Both the position numbers and the translations under genes were made by a program. The notes under the pieces were generated by a model. It worked only from the letters and a program-made list of their open reading frames with translations. It ran no database searches and was not told the origin of the DNA. A DNA stretch of 64,000 nt from an uncultured Neomegalonema sp. (GTDB lineage: Bacteria > Pseudomonadota > Alphaproteobacteria > Rhodobacterales > Rhodobacteraceae): assembly GCA_937990185.1 (NCBI GenBank), contig CALKBI010000055.1, forward strand, positions 1 through 64,000, in the 5' to 3' direction. Of this stretch, positions 42,551-50,937 are shown one piece after another; the stretch's first letter is position 1; the number at the start of each line of letters is the position of its first letter.

Positions 42551-43419
42551 GGATACTCGTATCCTTTGCAATGCTTTTGTTTCTTGCGCCTTTAAGCATT
42601 TCATTCGCTTTAGACGAACAATCTTCACTGAGCGGACCACAGCTAGAAAAACTCTATGCTTCGATAGAGCAGACTTACCGCAATCAAGGCAAATTCAGGG
42701 AAGACTTCGATCCTGTTGACGCGCCATTTGACGCTGATATTTTATCCAAAAATTTCGCGTATGTTGCCCTTCGCAGTGAAGGACATCAGATCGATGACGA
42801 TACACTGATTGAAGAGAAATCTGCGCCAATAGTCCGATGGGAAACACCCATTCACTTATGGACCTTTGGGACGACTGATGACGATCACAAGCATCTCGAC
42901 ACTCTTTCAAAACGGATTTCAGCTTTAACGGGACTTTCCATCGCCCGTACCCGAGATGTTCAACTCGCCAATGTCTATATTTTGGTTGCCGATCAAGATG
43001 AACGGCGGGATATGGATGGGTTGATTGCAACTCTAGGGCACAACCATGGTGGCCCCTTAGGTAATGCCTGGCCAGAAAAGGCAAAATATCCCTGCATAGC
43101 GAGGGTTGCGATTGATCCGGTCTCGTTGACTCTGAAATGGGCAATTATTCTTATAAAAGACGAATTAAATGGGGCCTTTAGACGGTCTTGCCTCACAGAA
43201 GAGCTGGTTCAATCGCTCGGATTATTCAATGATGGTGCAGAAATTCGCCCTTCAATCTTCAATGATAACGCTGAGTTCATTGAACTGACACGACATGATG
43301 AATACCTATTAAAAATATTGTATGATCGACGCCTACGACCTGGAATGTTCCAGAAAGACGTTGAACCGATTGTGCGGGAAATTGCGACGAAGTTATTGGC
43401 TAACACCAAAACTTACTGA
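42547..43419 (+). CDS. DUF2927-family secreted protein, paralogue 2
   Basis: A 290-residue exported protein with GTG start overlapping the stop of paralogue 1 (GTGA). The signal peptide is MRILVSFAMLLFLAPLSISFA; there is no lipobox, so it is likely soluble in the periplasm while its partner is membrane-anchored. The domain aligns throughout with paralogue 1: ALTGLSIARTRDVQLANVYI, then CLTEELVQSLGLFND at 215-229 and RPSIFNDNAEFIELTRHDEY. The same ligand-less metzincin-like line-up is present. The cysteines at 183 and 215 match those of the partner. The tandem order suggests a local duplication. Confidence 0.85.
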   Translation: MRILVSFAMLLFLAPLSISFALDEQSSLSGPQLEKLYASIEQTYRNQGKFREDFDPVDAPFDADILSKNFAYVALRSEGHQIDDDTLIEEKSAPIVRWETPIHLWTFGTTDDDHKHLDTLSKRISALTGLSIARTRDVQLANVYILVADQDERRDMDGLIATLGHNHGGPLGNAWPEKAKYPCIARVAIDPVSLTLKWAIILIKDELNGAFRRSCLTEELVQSLGLFNDGAEIRPSIFNDNAEFIELTRHDEYLLKILYDRRLRPGMFQKDVEPIVREIATKLLANTKTY

Positions 43420-43434
43420 GAGAGGGAAAGTGCG

Positions 43435-44544
43435 ATGAGCCTTTGGGACCGGTTAACCGGAGAATTTATCGATGTTATCGAGTGGACAACCGATGACCCA
43501 GACACGATGGTCTATCGCTTTGAGCGGCATGGCAACGAGATCAAATACGGTGCGAAACTGACAGTGCGAGAAGGACAAGCTGCAGTCTTCATCAATGAAG
43601 GCCAGCTCGCCGACGTCTTCCCTCCGGGCATGTATATGCTCGAAACCAACAACATGCCGATGATGACAACGCTGAATAGTTGGAGCCATGGTTTCAACAG
43701 CCCGTTCAAGGCTGAAGTCTATTTCGTATCGATGAAGCGATTTGTTGACATGAAATGGGGAACCAAAAATCCCGTCATGATCCGTGATCCTGAATTTGGC
43801 CCAACACGCCTGCGCGCGTTTGGTACTTATGGTATTCGCGTAGCCGATCCCGCGACGTTCATGCGCGAGATTGTAGGCACAGACGGACATTTCGATACCG
43901 ATGAGATCGAAGGTCAACTTCGTAATATCATCGTATCGCGGTTTTCAACTGCTGCTGCCGGTTCGGGAATTCCTGTGCTTGATCTTGCGGCAAACTACGA
44001 TCAACTGGGCGAGTTTGTCGGCACGAAGATTGCGCCGGAAATGGCTGAATACGGGTTGGAACTTTCGAAGCTGTTGGTCGAGAATGTCTCGCTACCGCCG
44101 GAAGTCGAGAAAGCAATGGACAAACGCACCGAGATGGGTGTGCTGGGTGATCTGAACAAATACACCCAATTCCAAGCAGCCGAGTCCATGCGTGCTGCTG
44201 CTGAAAACGGTGGTGACGGCGGAGGATTGGCTGGCGCAGGGATGGGCGCTGGCATCGGCATGGCACTCGGCAATGCCATGGGCAACGCAATGGGCGGTGT
44301 TGGCGTCGGGCAAGCATCGGCTGCAGTTCCCCCACCTCTGCCAACAGCGAAATGGCATGTTGGGATTAACGGCCAAACGAGTGGACCTCACGATACCTCT
44401 GCACTTGGTGGCATGGTCAGCAATGGACAGATGAACCGTGATACACTTGTATGGTGTGACGGAATGAGTGGGTGGACTAAGGCCGGAGATGTCGGTGATC
44501 TTCGCAGCTTGTTTCCGGCAACACCGCCACCGTTGCCAACCTAA
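43435..44544 (+). CDS. SPFH-domain protein with C-terminal GYF-like domain (YdjI type)
   Basis: A 369-residue protein. The SPFH/virion-core-like domain (about 1-245) starts SLWDRLTGEFIDVIEWTTDD and includes REGQAAVFINEGQLADVFPPG and AFGTYGIRVADPATFMREIV. Next is a glycine/alanine/methionine-rich linker (about 265-300; GAGMGAGIGMALGNAMGNAM), then a GYF_2-type domain (WHVGINGQTSGPHDTSALGG ... LVWCDGMSGWTKA). SPFH proteins form membrane rafts or scaffolds. Bacillus YdjI, its relative, works with PspA in envelope stress. No PspA gene is nearby. It follows the DUF2927 pair by 15 bases. Confidence 0.9.
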   Translation: MSLWDRLTGEFIDVIEWTTDDPDTMVYRFERHGNEIKYGAKLTVREGQAAVFINEGQLADVFPPGMYMLETNNMPMMTTLNSWSHGFNSPFKAEVYFVSMKRFVDMKWGTKNPVMIRDPEFGPTRLRAFGTYGIRVADPATFMREIVGTDGHFDTDEIEGQLRNIIVSRFSTAAAGSGIPVLDLAANYDQLGEFVGTKIAPEMAEYGLELSKLLVENVSLPPEVEKAMDKRTEMGVLGDLNKYTQFQAAESMRAAAENGGDGGGLAGAGMGAGIGMALGNAMGNAMGGVGVGQASAAVPPPLPTAKWHVGINGQTSGPHDTSALGGMVSNGQMNRDTLVWCDGMSGWTKAGDVGDLRSLFPATPPPLPT

Positions 44545-44554
44545 GAACATTAGA

Positions 44555-44579
44555 GTCCTCTGGCAATAAGCTGGAGGAC
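44555..44579 (+). promoter_or_regulatory. Hairpin between the SPFH and zinc-ribbon genes
   Basis: GTCCTCTGGC (44555-44564) and GCTGGAGGAC (44570-44579) form a ten-pair stem with two G-U pairs and an AATAA loop. There is no T-run. It may act as a processing or stability element in the polycistronic message. Confidence 0.45.
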
Positions 44580-44647
44580 ACTTACCACCTCGACAGATTT
44601 ACCGGATCGACGTCTCCGATTGTTCCGAGACGCTGGATTAGCAAGCA

Positions 44648-45838
44648 ATGACCTCCGAGCCAATAAGCAGCGATCACTTTCCTTGTGCCCAATGTGGCGC
44701 AGACTTACGGTTCGAACCGGGGAAAGAAGTTCTTGTCTGCGAATATTGCAACCATGAAAATCACATCGACATCGATGGTGAGCCGATTCAGGAATTGGAC
44801 TTTCGCAAAGCAATTGCAAATCAGCTTAGTGACGTTCAAACGGAAACAACCACCGTCGCAAAATGTTCGTCTTGCGGAGCGACAGTAGAGTTCGATCCTA
44901 ATCTTCACGCGGATGAGTGCCCGTTTTGCGCTGGCCCGTTGATTACCGATGTCGCTCAACACAGGCACTTAAAGCCAAAAGGCGTTTTACCCTTTGCTAT
45001 TGCAGAGAGCGAAGCCAAAGACTTTCTAAAAGAATGGCTCGGCAGTCGATGGTTCGCTCCAAGCGCGCTGAAGAAATATGCGCGGGCTGATCATAAGATG
45101 AATGGGCTTTACACGCCTTATTGGACTTTCGACGCCGATACGCAAAGCACCTATCAGGGACAGCGCGGCGACGTTTATTATATCGAACGCATGGTCACTG
45201 TGATGACCGATAAAGGACCGCGCAAACAGCGTCAGCGTATTCCGCAAATCCGTTGGACCCGAGTATCCGGGCGTGTGCGCCGTTGGTTTGATGACGTTCT
45301 GGTTCTCGGCTCCAAAGCATTACCGAAACAATTTGCCGATGAGTTAGCGCCTTGGGATCTTCATGCAATCTTGCCCTATCAATCCGAATATCTCGCCGGA
45401 TTTCGTGCGGAAGCCTATACAATCGATTTGCGCGAAGGGTTTTCTGAAGCACGCGCCAATATGGATTTAACAATCCGACGCGATGTCCGATTTGACATTG
45501 GCGGCGATCAACAGCGTGTTGACAGACTCGATACAGAGTTCGGCGGTGTCACGTTCAAACATGTCCTCTTGCCAATCTGGATTGCAGCCTATCGCTATCG
45601 CGGAAAGTCCTATCGTTTTGTAGTGAACGGACGGACCGGTAAGATCAGAGGCGCAAGACCATATTCGGCGTGGAAAATTCTTGCCGCCGTTTTGCTCGGC
45701 GCTTTGGTTATGACGATATTTTTCTCCGTGCTCTATGGGTCCGGCACGCTGGATCAAATGATGTATGACGGCGGATTCATTCCACAAAATTTACCGCGCG
45801 GTGCGCCGCCAGTCTTTTTCCCTGACGGGCTTCGATAA
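44648..45838 (+). CDS. Zinc-ribbon membrane protein (YdjG/TFIIB-ribbon type)
   Basis: A 396-residue protein. Two zinc ribbons lie at the N-terminus: CAQCGADLRF...CEYCNHEN and CSSCGATVEF...CPFCAGPL. A beta-rich middle domain follows (YARADHKMNGLYTPYWTFDA, VLLPIWIAAYRYRGKSYRFV). One transmembrane helix is near the C-terminus (ILAAVLLGALVMTIFFSVLY), leaving a short tail. Databases often mislabel such proteins as primosomal N' helicase. The Bacillus homologue is encoded beside PspA and YdjI. Here it closes the cluster after the SPFH gene, and a hairpin follows. Confidence 0.88.
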   Translation: MTSEPISSDHFPCAQCGADLRFEPGKEVLVCEYCNHENHIDIDGEPIQELDFRKAIANQLSDVQTETTTVAKCSSCGATVEFDPNLHADECPFCAGPLITDVAQHRHLKPKGVLPFAIAESEAKDFLKEWLGSRWFAPSALKKYARADHKMNGLYTPYWTFDADTQSTYQGQRGDVYYIERMVTVMTDKGPRKQRQRIPQIRWTRVSGRVRRWFDDVLVLGSKALPKQFADELAPWDLHAILPYQSEYLAGFRAEAYTIDLREGFSEARANMDLTIRRDVRFDIGGDQQRVDRLDTEFGGVTFKHVLLPIWIAAYRYRGKSYRFVVNGRTGKIRGARPYSAWKILAAVLLGALVMTIFFSVLYGSGTLDQMMYDGGFIPQNLPRGAPPVFFPDGLR

Positions 45839-45860
45839 CTCCCTATCAGGGGCATCACGA

Positions 45861-45889
45861 CAAAGACCGAAATTGGATTTCGGCCTTTG
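45861..45889 (+). terminator. Hairpin terminator at end of the envelope cluster
   Basis: CAAAG-A-CCGAAAT pairs with ATTTCGG-C-CTTTG around TGG; a single A/C mismatch interrupts a twelve-base stem. There is only a weak T-run. It is placed between the zinc-ribbon gene and the convergent BKACE gene. Confidence 0.55.
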
Positions 45890-45993
45890 TCCTCGTCACA
45901 ATTCAAATAACGTCTGTGATTTACGAGTTTTGCATCGAAATCTCAGAGTTTTGCCTATTCAATTCCAGATTTTACCATAGATTTTCGGGAATT

Positions 45994-46896
45994 TTACCCG
46001 GCTGGCATCCGCTTTTTAAGGTTCAATTTCTCCCGTACCGCTGCCGGTCCCATAATGGTCGCGCCCATGCCTTCAAGAATTGTCACAGCCCGCCCAACAA
46101 GTTGAGCATTGGTGGCTTTGACCCCGCGCGAAAGGAAAAGATTGTCTTCTAATCCGACCCTTACATTGCCCCCGTGAAGCGCCATCGCTGCTACATAGGG
46201 TAACTCATTCCGACCAATGGAAAATCCAGAATATACCCATCCTTCAGGAATGGCATTGACCATAGCGCCTAACGTTTGCATATCATCCGGCGCGCCCCAC
46301 GGAATGCCCATGCAGAGCTGAACAAGAACGGGATCGTCGATCAACCCCTCCTTAACCAACTGTTTTGCAAGCCATAAATGCCCTGTGTCAAAAGCCTCAA
46401 TCTCAGGCTTCACACCAAGGTCTTTCATGCCTTGCGCCATCGCTCGCAGCATCGCAGGCGTGTTGGTCATGACGTAATCGCCCTCACCAAAATTCATGGT
46501 CCCGCAATCTAGCGTACAAATTTCAGGCAAACACTCAGCAACATGCGCTAACCGTTCAGTCGCACCGGCCATATCTGTTCCTGCAGCGTCCGGCGGTAAC
46601 GGTTGCTCCACTGAACCAAGCGTCAAATCTCCGCCCATACCAGCGGTCAGGTTTAGAACTACATCGACATCCGCAGAACGAATACGATCTGTAACCTCCC
46701 GAAATAATTTAACATCTCGGGATGGCGCGCCGGTTTCCGGATCGCGGACATGACAATGAACGATTGCCGCCCCTGCTTTTGCAGCCTCAATCGCACTATC
46801 CGCAATTTGCTCCGGCGTCACCGGCACGAGGTCTGATTTACCGACAGTATCGCCCGACCCCGTCACCGCACAGGTAATAAAAACATCCCAGTTCAT
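45994..46896 (-). CDS. Beta-keto acid cleavage enzyme (BKACE, DUF849)
   Basis: A 300-residue TIM-barrel zinc enzyme that condenses a beta-keto acid with acetyl-CoA to give acetoacetate and a new acyl-CoA. The zinc ligands are the two histidines of [14 protein letters not shown] near residue 48 and a late glutamate. Other marks are [46 protein letters not shown] and [16 protein letters not shown]. The best-known member cleaves 3-keto-5-aminohexanoate in lysine fermentation, but the family is broad and this substrate is unknown. It is divergent from a five-gene oxidoreductase run. Confidence 0.92.
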   Translation of the reverse strand: MNWDVFITCAVTGSGDTVGKSDLVPVTPEQIADSAIEAAKAGAAIVHCHVRDPETGAPSRDVKLFREVTDRIRSADVDVVLNLTAGMGGDLTLGSVEQPLPPDAAGTDMAGATERLAHVAECLPEICTLDCGTMNFGEGDYVMTNTPAMLRAMAQGMKDLGVKPEIEAFDTGHLWLAKQLVKEGLIDDPVLVQLCMGIPWGAPDDMQTLGAMVNAIPEGWVYSGFSIGRNELPYVAAMALHGGNVRVGLEDNLFLSRGVKATNAQLVGRAVTILEGMGATIMGPAAVREKLNLKKRMPAG

Positions 46897-47061
46897 CGCA
46901 TATCCTTCTTCGTTTTCTGACGGAAATCAGGGCCAGACATAGGAATTAAATGCAAGAGAGAAAACGGCATTGCGCGTCTATTCGCGACGGCATGATCTCG
47001 CTTGCTAGACGCGCCTATCCGTGGGAAAATAATAACATAATCCGATTGATGGAGCTTTCCG

Positions 47062-47994
47062 ATGGCCGCCGACATTTTAATTCCGAACAAGATGCTTGAA
47101 TCTGCCGATAGTGCACTGGCGGCAGCCTTTGCTGTGCATCGCTTGTACGAAGCACCTGATCCTGAAGCGATGCTGGCTGAAGTCGCTCCCCGAATAGGTG
47201 CTATCGCGAGCAGCGGCGGCGCAAGCCGCGCCATGATCGAAGCTCTACCAAACCTCAAACTCGTGGCGCATTTTGGCGTTGGCTATGACCCTGTGGATGT
47301 AGCTTGTTGTAAAGAAAGAGACATTAGGGTCACTAACACACCAGATGTTTTGAACGATGCTGTCGCAGAAATGACTCTGGGTCTGATGCTGGGTTTAGAG
47401 CGCCGGATACCGCAAGCAGACCGCCATGTCAGAGACGGCCAATGGGAAAACAGCGGCTATCCATTGACAGGTGAACTCACCGGAAAAACCGCAGGGATTA
47501 TGGGACTCGGACGCATCGGAAAAGAGATTGCTCGACGGTTACAGGCCATGAAAATGAACGTCGTCTATAACGGGCGCACCGAGCAAAAACATGAGCCTTT
47601 TCCGTATTATGCTGACTTAACAGAAATGGCTAAGGCGAGCGATTGGCTCATTGTGGTCGTTCCCGGAACCCCTCAAACGAACAAAGCGGTGAATATGGAG
47701 GTGCTGAAAGCGCTCGGTCCGCAGGGCGCTTTGCTCAACATCGGGCGAGGGTCAGTCGTTGATGAAACAGCGCTGATTTCCTGTCTTTCTGATGGGTCGC
47801 TGGGCGGCGCAGCACTGGACGTTTTCGAGGATGAACCGCGCGTTCCTCAGGCACTTCGTGACATGGAGAACGTCGTTCTCCAACCGCACCAAGGGTCGGC
47901 TACACATAAGACAAGGTGGGCAATGGGTGATCTCGTGGTGCGTAATATCAAGGCGCATTTTGCTGGCGAGCCACTGATAACACCAGTGGCTTGA
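47062..47994 (+). CDS. D-isomer-specific 2-hydroxyacid dehydrogenase
   Basis: A 310-residue NAD(P) enzyme of the glyoxylate/hydroxypyruvate or hydroxyphenylpyruvate reductase group. The nucleotide site is GIMGLGRIGKEIARRLQAM near residue 155. The catalytic Arg is in LLNIGRGSVVDETAL, Glu in DVFEDEPRVP, and His in VVLQPHQGSATHKTR. It opens a plus-strand run of five genes (spacings 66, 76, -8 and 55 bases) that is divergent from BKACE, with 165 bases between. It could reduce a 2-oxo acid of the pathway. Confidence 0.88.
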   Translation: MAADILIPNKMLESADSALAAAFAVHRLYEAPDPEAMLAEVAPRIGAIASSGGASRAMIEALPNLKLVAHFGVGYDPVDVACCKERDIRVTNTPDVLNDAVAEMTLGLMLGLERRIPQADRHVRDGQWENSGYPLTGELTGKTAGIMGLGRIGKEIARRLQAMKMNVVYNGRTEQKHEPFPYYADLTEMAKASDWLIVVVPGTPQTNKAVNMEVLKALGPQGALLNIGRGSVVDETALISCLSDGSLGGAALDVFEDEPRVPQALRDMENVVLQPHQGSATHKTRWAMGDLVVRNIKAHFAGEPLITPVA

Positions 47995-48060
47995 CCTTGG
48001 AAAGCTGTGCAAAAACCATCGCAAAACTCTGAAACTCATTGAGAAAACCAAGGAAAAACC

Positions 48061-48948
48061 ATGGTAAAAGTCGCGCTTCTCGGTACAGGAATCATGGGCG
48101 CACCGATGGCGCGCAATTTGGCCAAGGCTGGTTTTGAAACGACGGTCTGGAATCGCTCCAACGAGCGGGCGCAACCTTTGTCAGACGTCTGCTCAATAGC
48201 CACGACTGCTGCCGAAGCCGTCACTGGTGCAGAGGCCATTTTCACGATGGTCGAAAATTCCGCAGCGGTGGTCGATGTGATGTTCGGCTCGCATGAGGCT
48301 GTTGCGGCAAACCCCAGCGCGCTCTGGATTGATACGTCTTCGGTTCAACCATCGGTCGCACGGGATTGCGGCGCTAAGATTAATCGCTATCTCGACTCGC
48401 CAGTATCGGGCGGCGAGAAAGGCGCCATCGAAGCAACCCTCGCGATTATGACCGGGGGCAGGGCTGAGGACTTCGACGCCGCCACACCCTTTCTAAAGGC
48501 TCTCGGCAATCCGACGCATGTTGGGCCGAACGGTGCGGGCCAAGTTGCGAAGCTGGCCAACCAACAGATCGTTGCCATCACGATTGGCGCAGTCGCCGAA
48601 GGACTGATGCTCGCGCAAGAAGGAGGCTGTGACCCGGCGGCGGTTCGTTCGGCGCTTATGGGCGGCTTTGCCACATCAAAAATTCTCGACCTTCATGGCG
48701 AACGTATGCTGAACCGGAACTGGAAGCCCGGCGGTCCTTTGCGGATGCAGCTCAAAGATTTGAACAATGCTTTAGAAGTGGCGAACGAAGCCGGTCTTGA
48801 TCTGCCACTCACAAAGCAATCGCAACAGGCCTACGCCAAACTCGCCAACGAGTTAGATCTGCCGGAGAACGATCATTCCGCCTACATGCGCTATCTGGAG
48901 GCCCTCAATCCAGGCAAGCGCTTTGGCAACTCTGAAGACTTGGAATGA
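48061..48948 (+). CDS. 3-Hydroxyisobutyrate dehydrogenase-family protein
   Basis: A 295-residue beta-hydroxyacid dehydrogenase with VALLGTGIMGAPMARNLAKA at the N-terminus, the canonical substrate loop YLDSPVSGGEKGAIEATLAI and catalytic lysine in GQVAKLANQQIVAI. The C-terminal helical domain is complete. It follows the 2-hydroxyacid dehydrogenase after 66 bases. A semialdehyde or 3-hydroxyacid step in the same unknown pathway is likely. Confidence 0.88.
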   Translation: MVKVALLGTGIMGAPMARNLAKAGFETTVWNRSNERAQPLSDVCSIATTAAEAVTGAEAIFTMVENSAAVVDVMFGSHEAVAANPSALWIDTSSVQPSVARDCGAKINRYLDSPVSGGEKGAIEATLAIMTGGRAEDFDAATPFLKALGNPTHVGPNGAGQVAKLANQQIVAITIGAVAEGLMLAQEGGCDPAAVRSALMGGFATSKILDLHGERMLNRNWKPGGPLRMQLKDLNNALEVANEAGLDLPLTKQSQQAYAKLANELDLPENDHSAYMRYLEALNPGKRFGNSEDLE

Positions 48949-49024
48949 AGCTGAATACCAAATCCTACCAAGTCACAACGCAGGACAGATTTCCATTCCG
49001 TAGACCGGGCAAAGCGAGACAAAG

Positions 49025-50215
49025 ATGCGGTTCGATTTAATTGCAAATTTTAGTCCGGGCGAGACAATTCCGTGGACGCGTGCTTTAGAGATGATCCGCG
49101 AGCAAACCGGCATTTGTGAACAAGCGGGCTTTACGACCTCATGGTTCACCGAGCATCACTTTGCTCATAACGGCTATATGAACGCACCGCCCAACCCTAT
49201 TCAGATGTGTACGCATATCGCGTCAAAGTTTGACAAAATTCGCGTTGGCACATGCCCCATCGTCCTCCCTGATTGGCATCCGTTGCGCGTAGCAGAAGAT
49301 GTTGCAATGCTCGACAATATGAGTCTCGGGCGTGTTGATTTTGGCGTCGCAAAAGGCATCAATGAACGCACGACGATCCAATTTAATCGTGACGCTGACC
49401 GACGTGACAACAGCAAAGTAATGCGGCTCTATCTTGAATCGCTTGATGTTATCTTAAAGGCATGGACCGACGAGGCCTTCACCCATGAAGGAGAATTCTA
49501 CCAATTCCCCGTGCCGGGCTGGAAAGAAACAAACCGATTTTTCCAACCGCTAGACCCCAAATATCACGCAGAAGACGGTGAATACAAGGCGATGTATGTT
49601 CACCCTCGACCGTATCAAGCACCGCACCCTCCGGTTTGGTTGATGTCAAATGCGCCGCCTACTTTTCAAGTCGCTGGCGAGAAGGGTCAAGGCGTCATTT
49701 CGATGGCCGCCGCAGCGGGGCGCACGCGCGCATGTTGGGAACCGTATCGGGAAGCGCTTTCAAAACGTGAAAATCGCGACGTTCAACTTGGTGAAGGGGT
49801 CGGTGTCTGCACGCCGTTTTATGTTGGCGAGACTCAGGAAGAAGCGGAAAAATTGATCCGTCCTTGCATCAATGCGTATTACGAATTTTTAGGCGGTTCG
49901 CGTCCTGCCGGTGAATGGACCAAGCACGGCTATCTCGACATTGGTGAAGAAATGACAAGCCAAGATGAAGACGGTGACTGGTTTGATTTCCTCAACAAAC
50001 GCGGCATCATCGTTGTCGGGTCAAAAGAATTTGTCATCGAACGCTTTGCACAAAGCCAAGAGGCTCTCAATCTCGATCACCTCGTTCTCATGCAACAATA
50101 TACCGGCGTAGCATACGAGAAAATCCGCGCGAGTTGGGATCGTTTATGCGAGCATGTTGTTCCGCATTTCGGAACTCAATCCATCGCTCAAAAACGGGAA
50201 CTGAAAGATGCTTGA
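49025..50215 (+). CDS. LLM-class flavin-dependent monooxygenase
   Basis: A 396-residue luciferase-like TIM-barrel enzyme that uses reduced FMN and oxygen. Marks are TTSWFTEHHFAHNGYMNAPP, PIVLPDWHPLRVAEDVAMLD, LGRVDFGVAKGINERT and YEFLGGSRPAGEWTKHGYLD. Members oxidise alkanesulfonates, alkanes, ketones or aromatic amines; the substrate is not evident. A short two-component flavin reductase is not encoded nearby. The last codons overlap the GST start by 8 bases. Confidence 0.88.
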   Translation: MRFDLIANFSPGETIPWTRALEMIREQTGICEQAGFTTSWFTEHHFAHNGYMNAPPNPIQMCTHIASKFDKIRVGTCPIVLPDWHPLRVAEDVAMLDNMSLGRVDFGVAKGINERTTIQFNRDADRRDNSKVMRLYLESLDVILKAWTDEAFTHEGEFYQFPVPGWKETNRFFQPLDPKYHAEDGEYKAMYVHPRPYQAPHPPVWLMSNAPPTFQVAGEKGQGVISMAAAAGRTRACWEPYREALSKRENRDVQLGEGVGVCTPFYVGETQEEAEKLIRPCINAYYEFLGGSRPAGEWTKHGYLDIGEEMTSQDEDGDWFDFLNKRGIIVVGSKEFVIERFAQSQEALNLDHLVLMQQYTGVAYEKIRASWDRLCEHVVPHFGTQSIAQKRELKDA

Positions 50216-50882
50216 GGTTTGGGGTCGGCCCTATTCATCGAATGTAATTCCTGTGATTTGGGCGGTTGCCGAAACAGGTATCGACTGGCAATTGAAACTG
50301 GCTGGCGGCAGCTTCGGAAAACTTGATACGCCGGAATATGCGGCGATGAATCCCAATCGTATGATTCCGATGATCCGCGATGGTGATTTTGCATTATGGG
50401 AGTCAAATGCGATCATCCGCTATATCGCTGATATTTATGGCAAAGAGCACCTTAGTCCTACAAATCAAAAGATGCGCGCTGAGGCCGATCAATGGATGGA
50501 GTGGTGTCAGACGCGAGCATTCCCTCCGGTTATACAAGCTTTCTTCGCAACGGTACGCACTGAACCAGACAAACGTGACGTCAGTCTCATTTCAAAACAT
50601 GCGGATGAGGCTGCAGATATTCTATCAATTCTCGACGACCATCTTAAGGAACGGCTCTTCGTTACCGGAGACACTTTCACAATAGGCGATATACCCCTTG
50701 GCTGCGTCGCATATCGTTATTTCAATATCGAAATAGAGCGCCCTTCCTTTCCTCATCTAGAAGCGTGGTATGCAAGGCTATCAGAACGGCCCGCCTACAA
50801 AAAACACGTCATGCGCTTTTTTGGAAAAACACCGGAAGATTGGGCAGCTTTAGAAGAATCAAGCGCAACCGAAGGCACATAA
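50208..50882 (+). CDS. Glutathione S-transferase-family protein
   Basis: A 224-residue GST with N-terminal thioredoxin fold (LEVWGRPYSSNVIPVIWAVAE, ending NPNRMIPMIRDGDFALWESN) and a helical C-terminal domain (FVTGDTFTIGDIPLGCVAYR). Its serine-rich YSSN position fits a zeta/beta-like active site. It is coupled to the LLM gene. Within a catabolic run it may open a ring, isomerise a maleyl intermediate or detoxify an epoxide; this is open. Confidence 0.87.
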   Translation: MLEVWGRPYSSNVIPVIWAVAETGIDWQLKLAGGSFGKLDTPEYAAMNPNRMIPMIRDGDFALWESNAIIRYIADIYGKEHLSPTNQKMRAEADQWMEWCQTRAFPPVIQAFFATVRTEPDKRDVSLISKHADEAADILSILDDHLKERLFVTGDTFTIGDIPLGCVAYRYFNIEIERPSFPHLEAWYARLSERPAYKKHVMRFFGKTPEDWAALEESSATEGT

Positions 50883-50937
50883 CACCGTTCCATGTTTTTG
50901 ATCGCAACGCACAGCCTTCACGAAGAAAGAAGTTACA

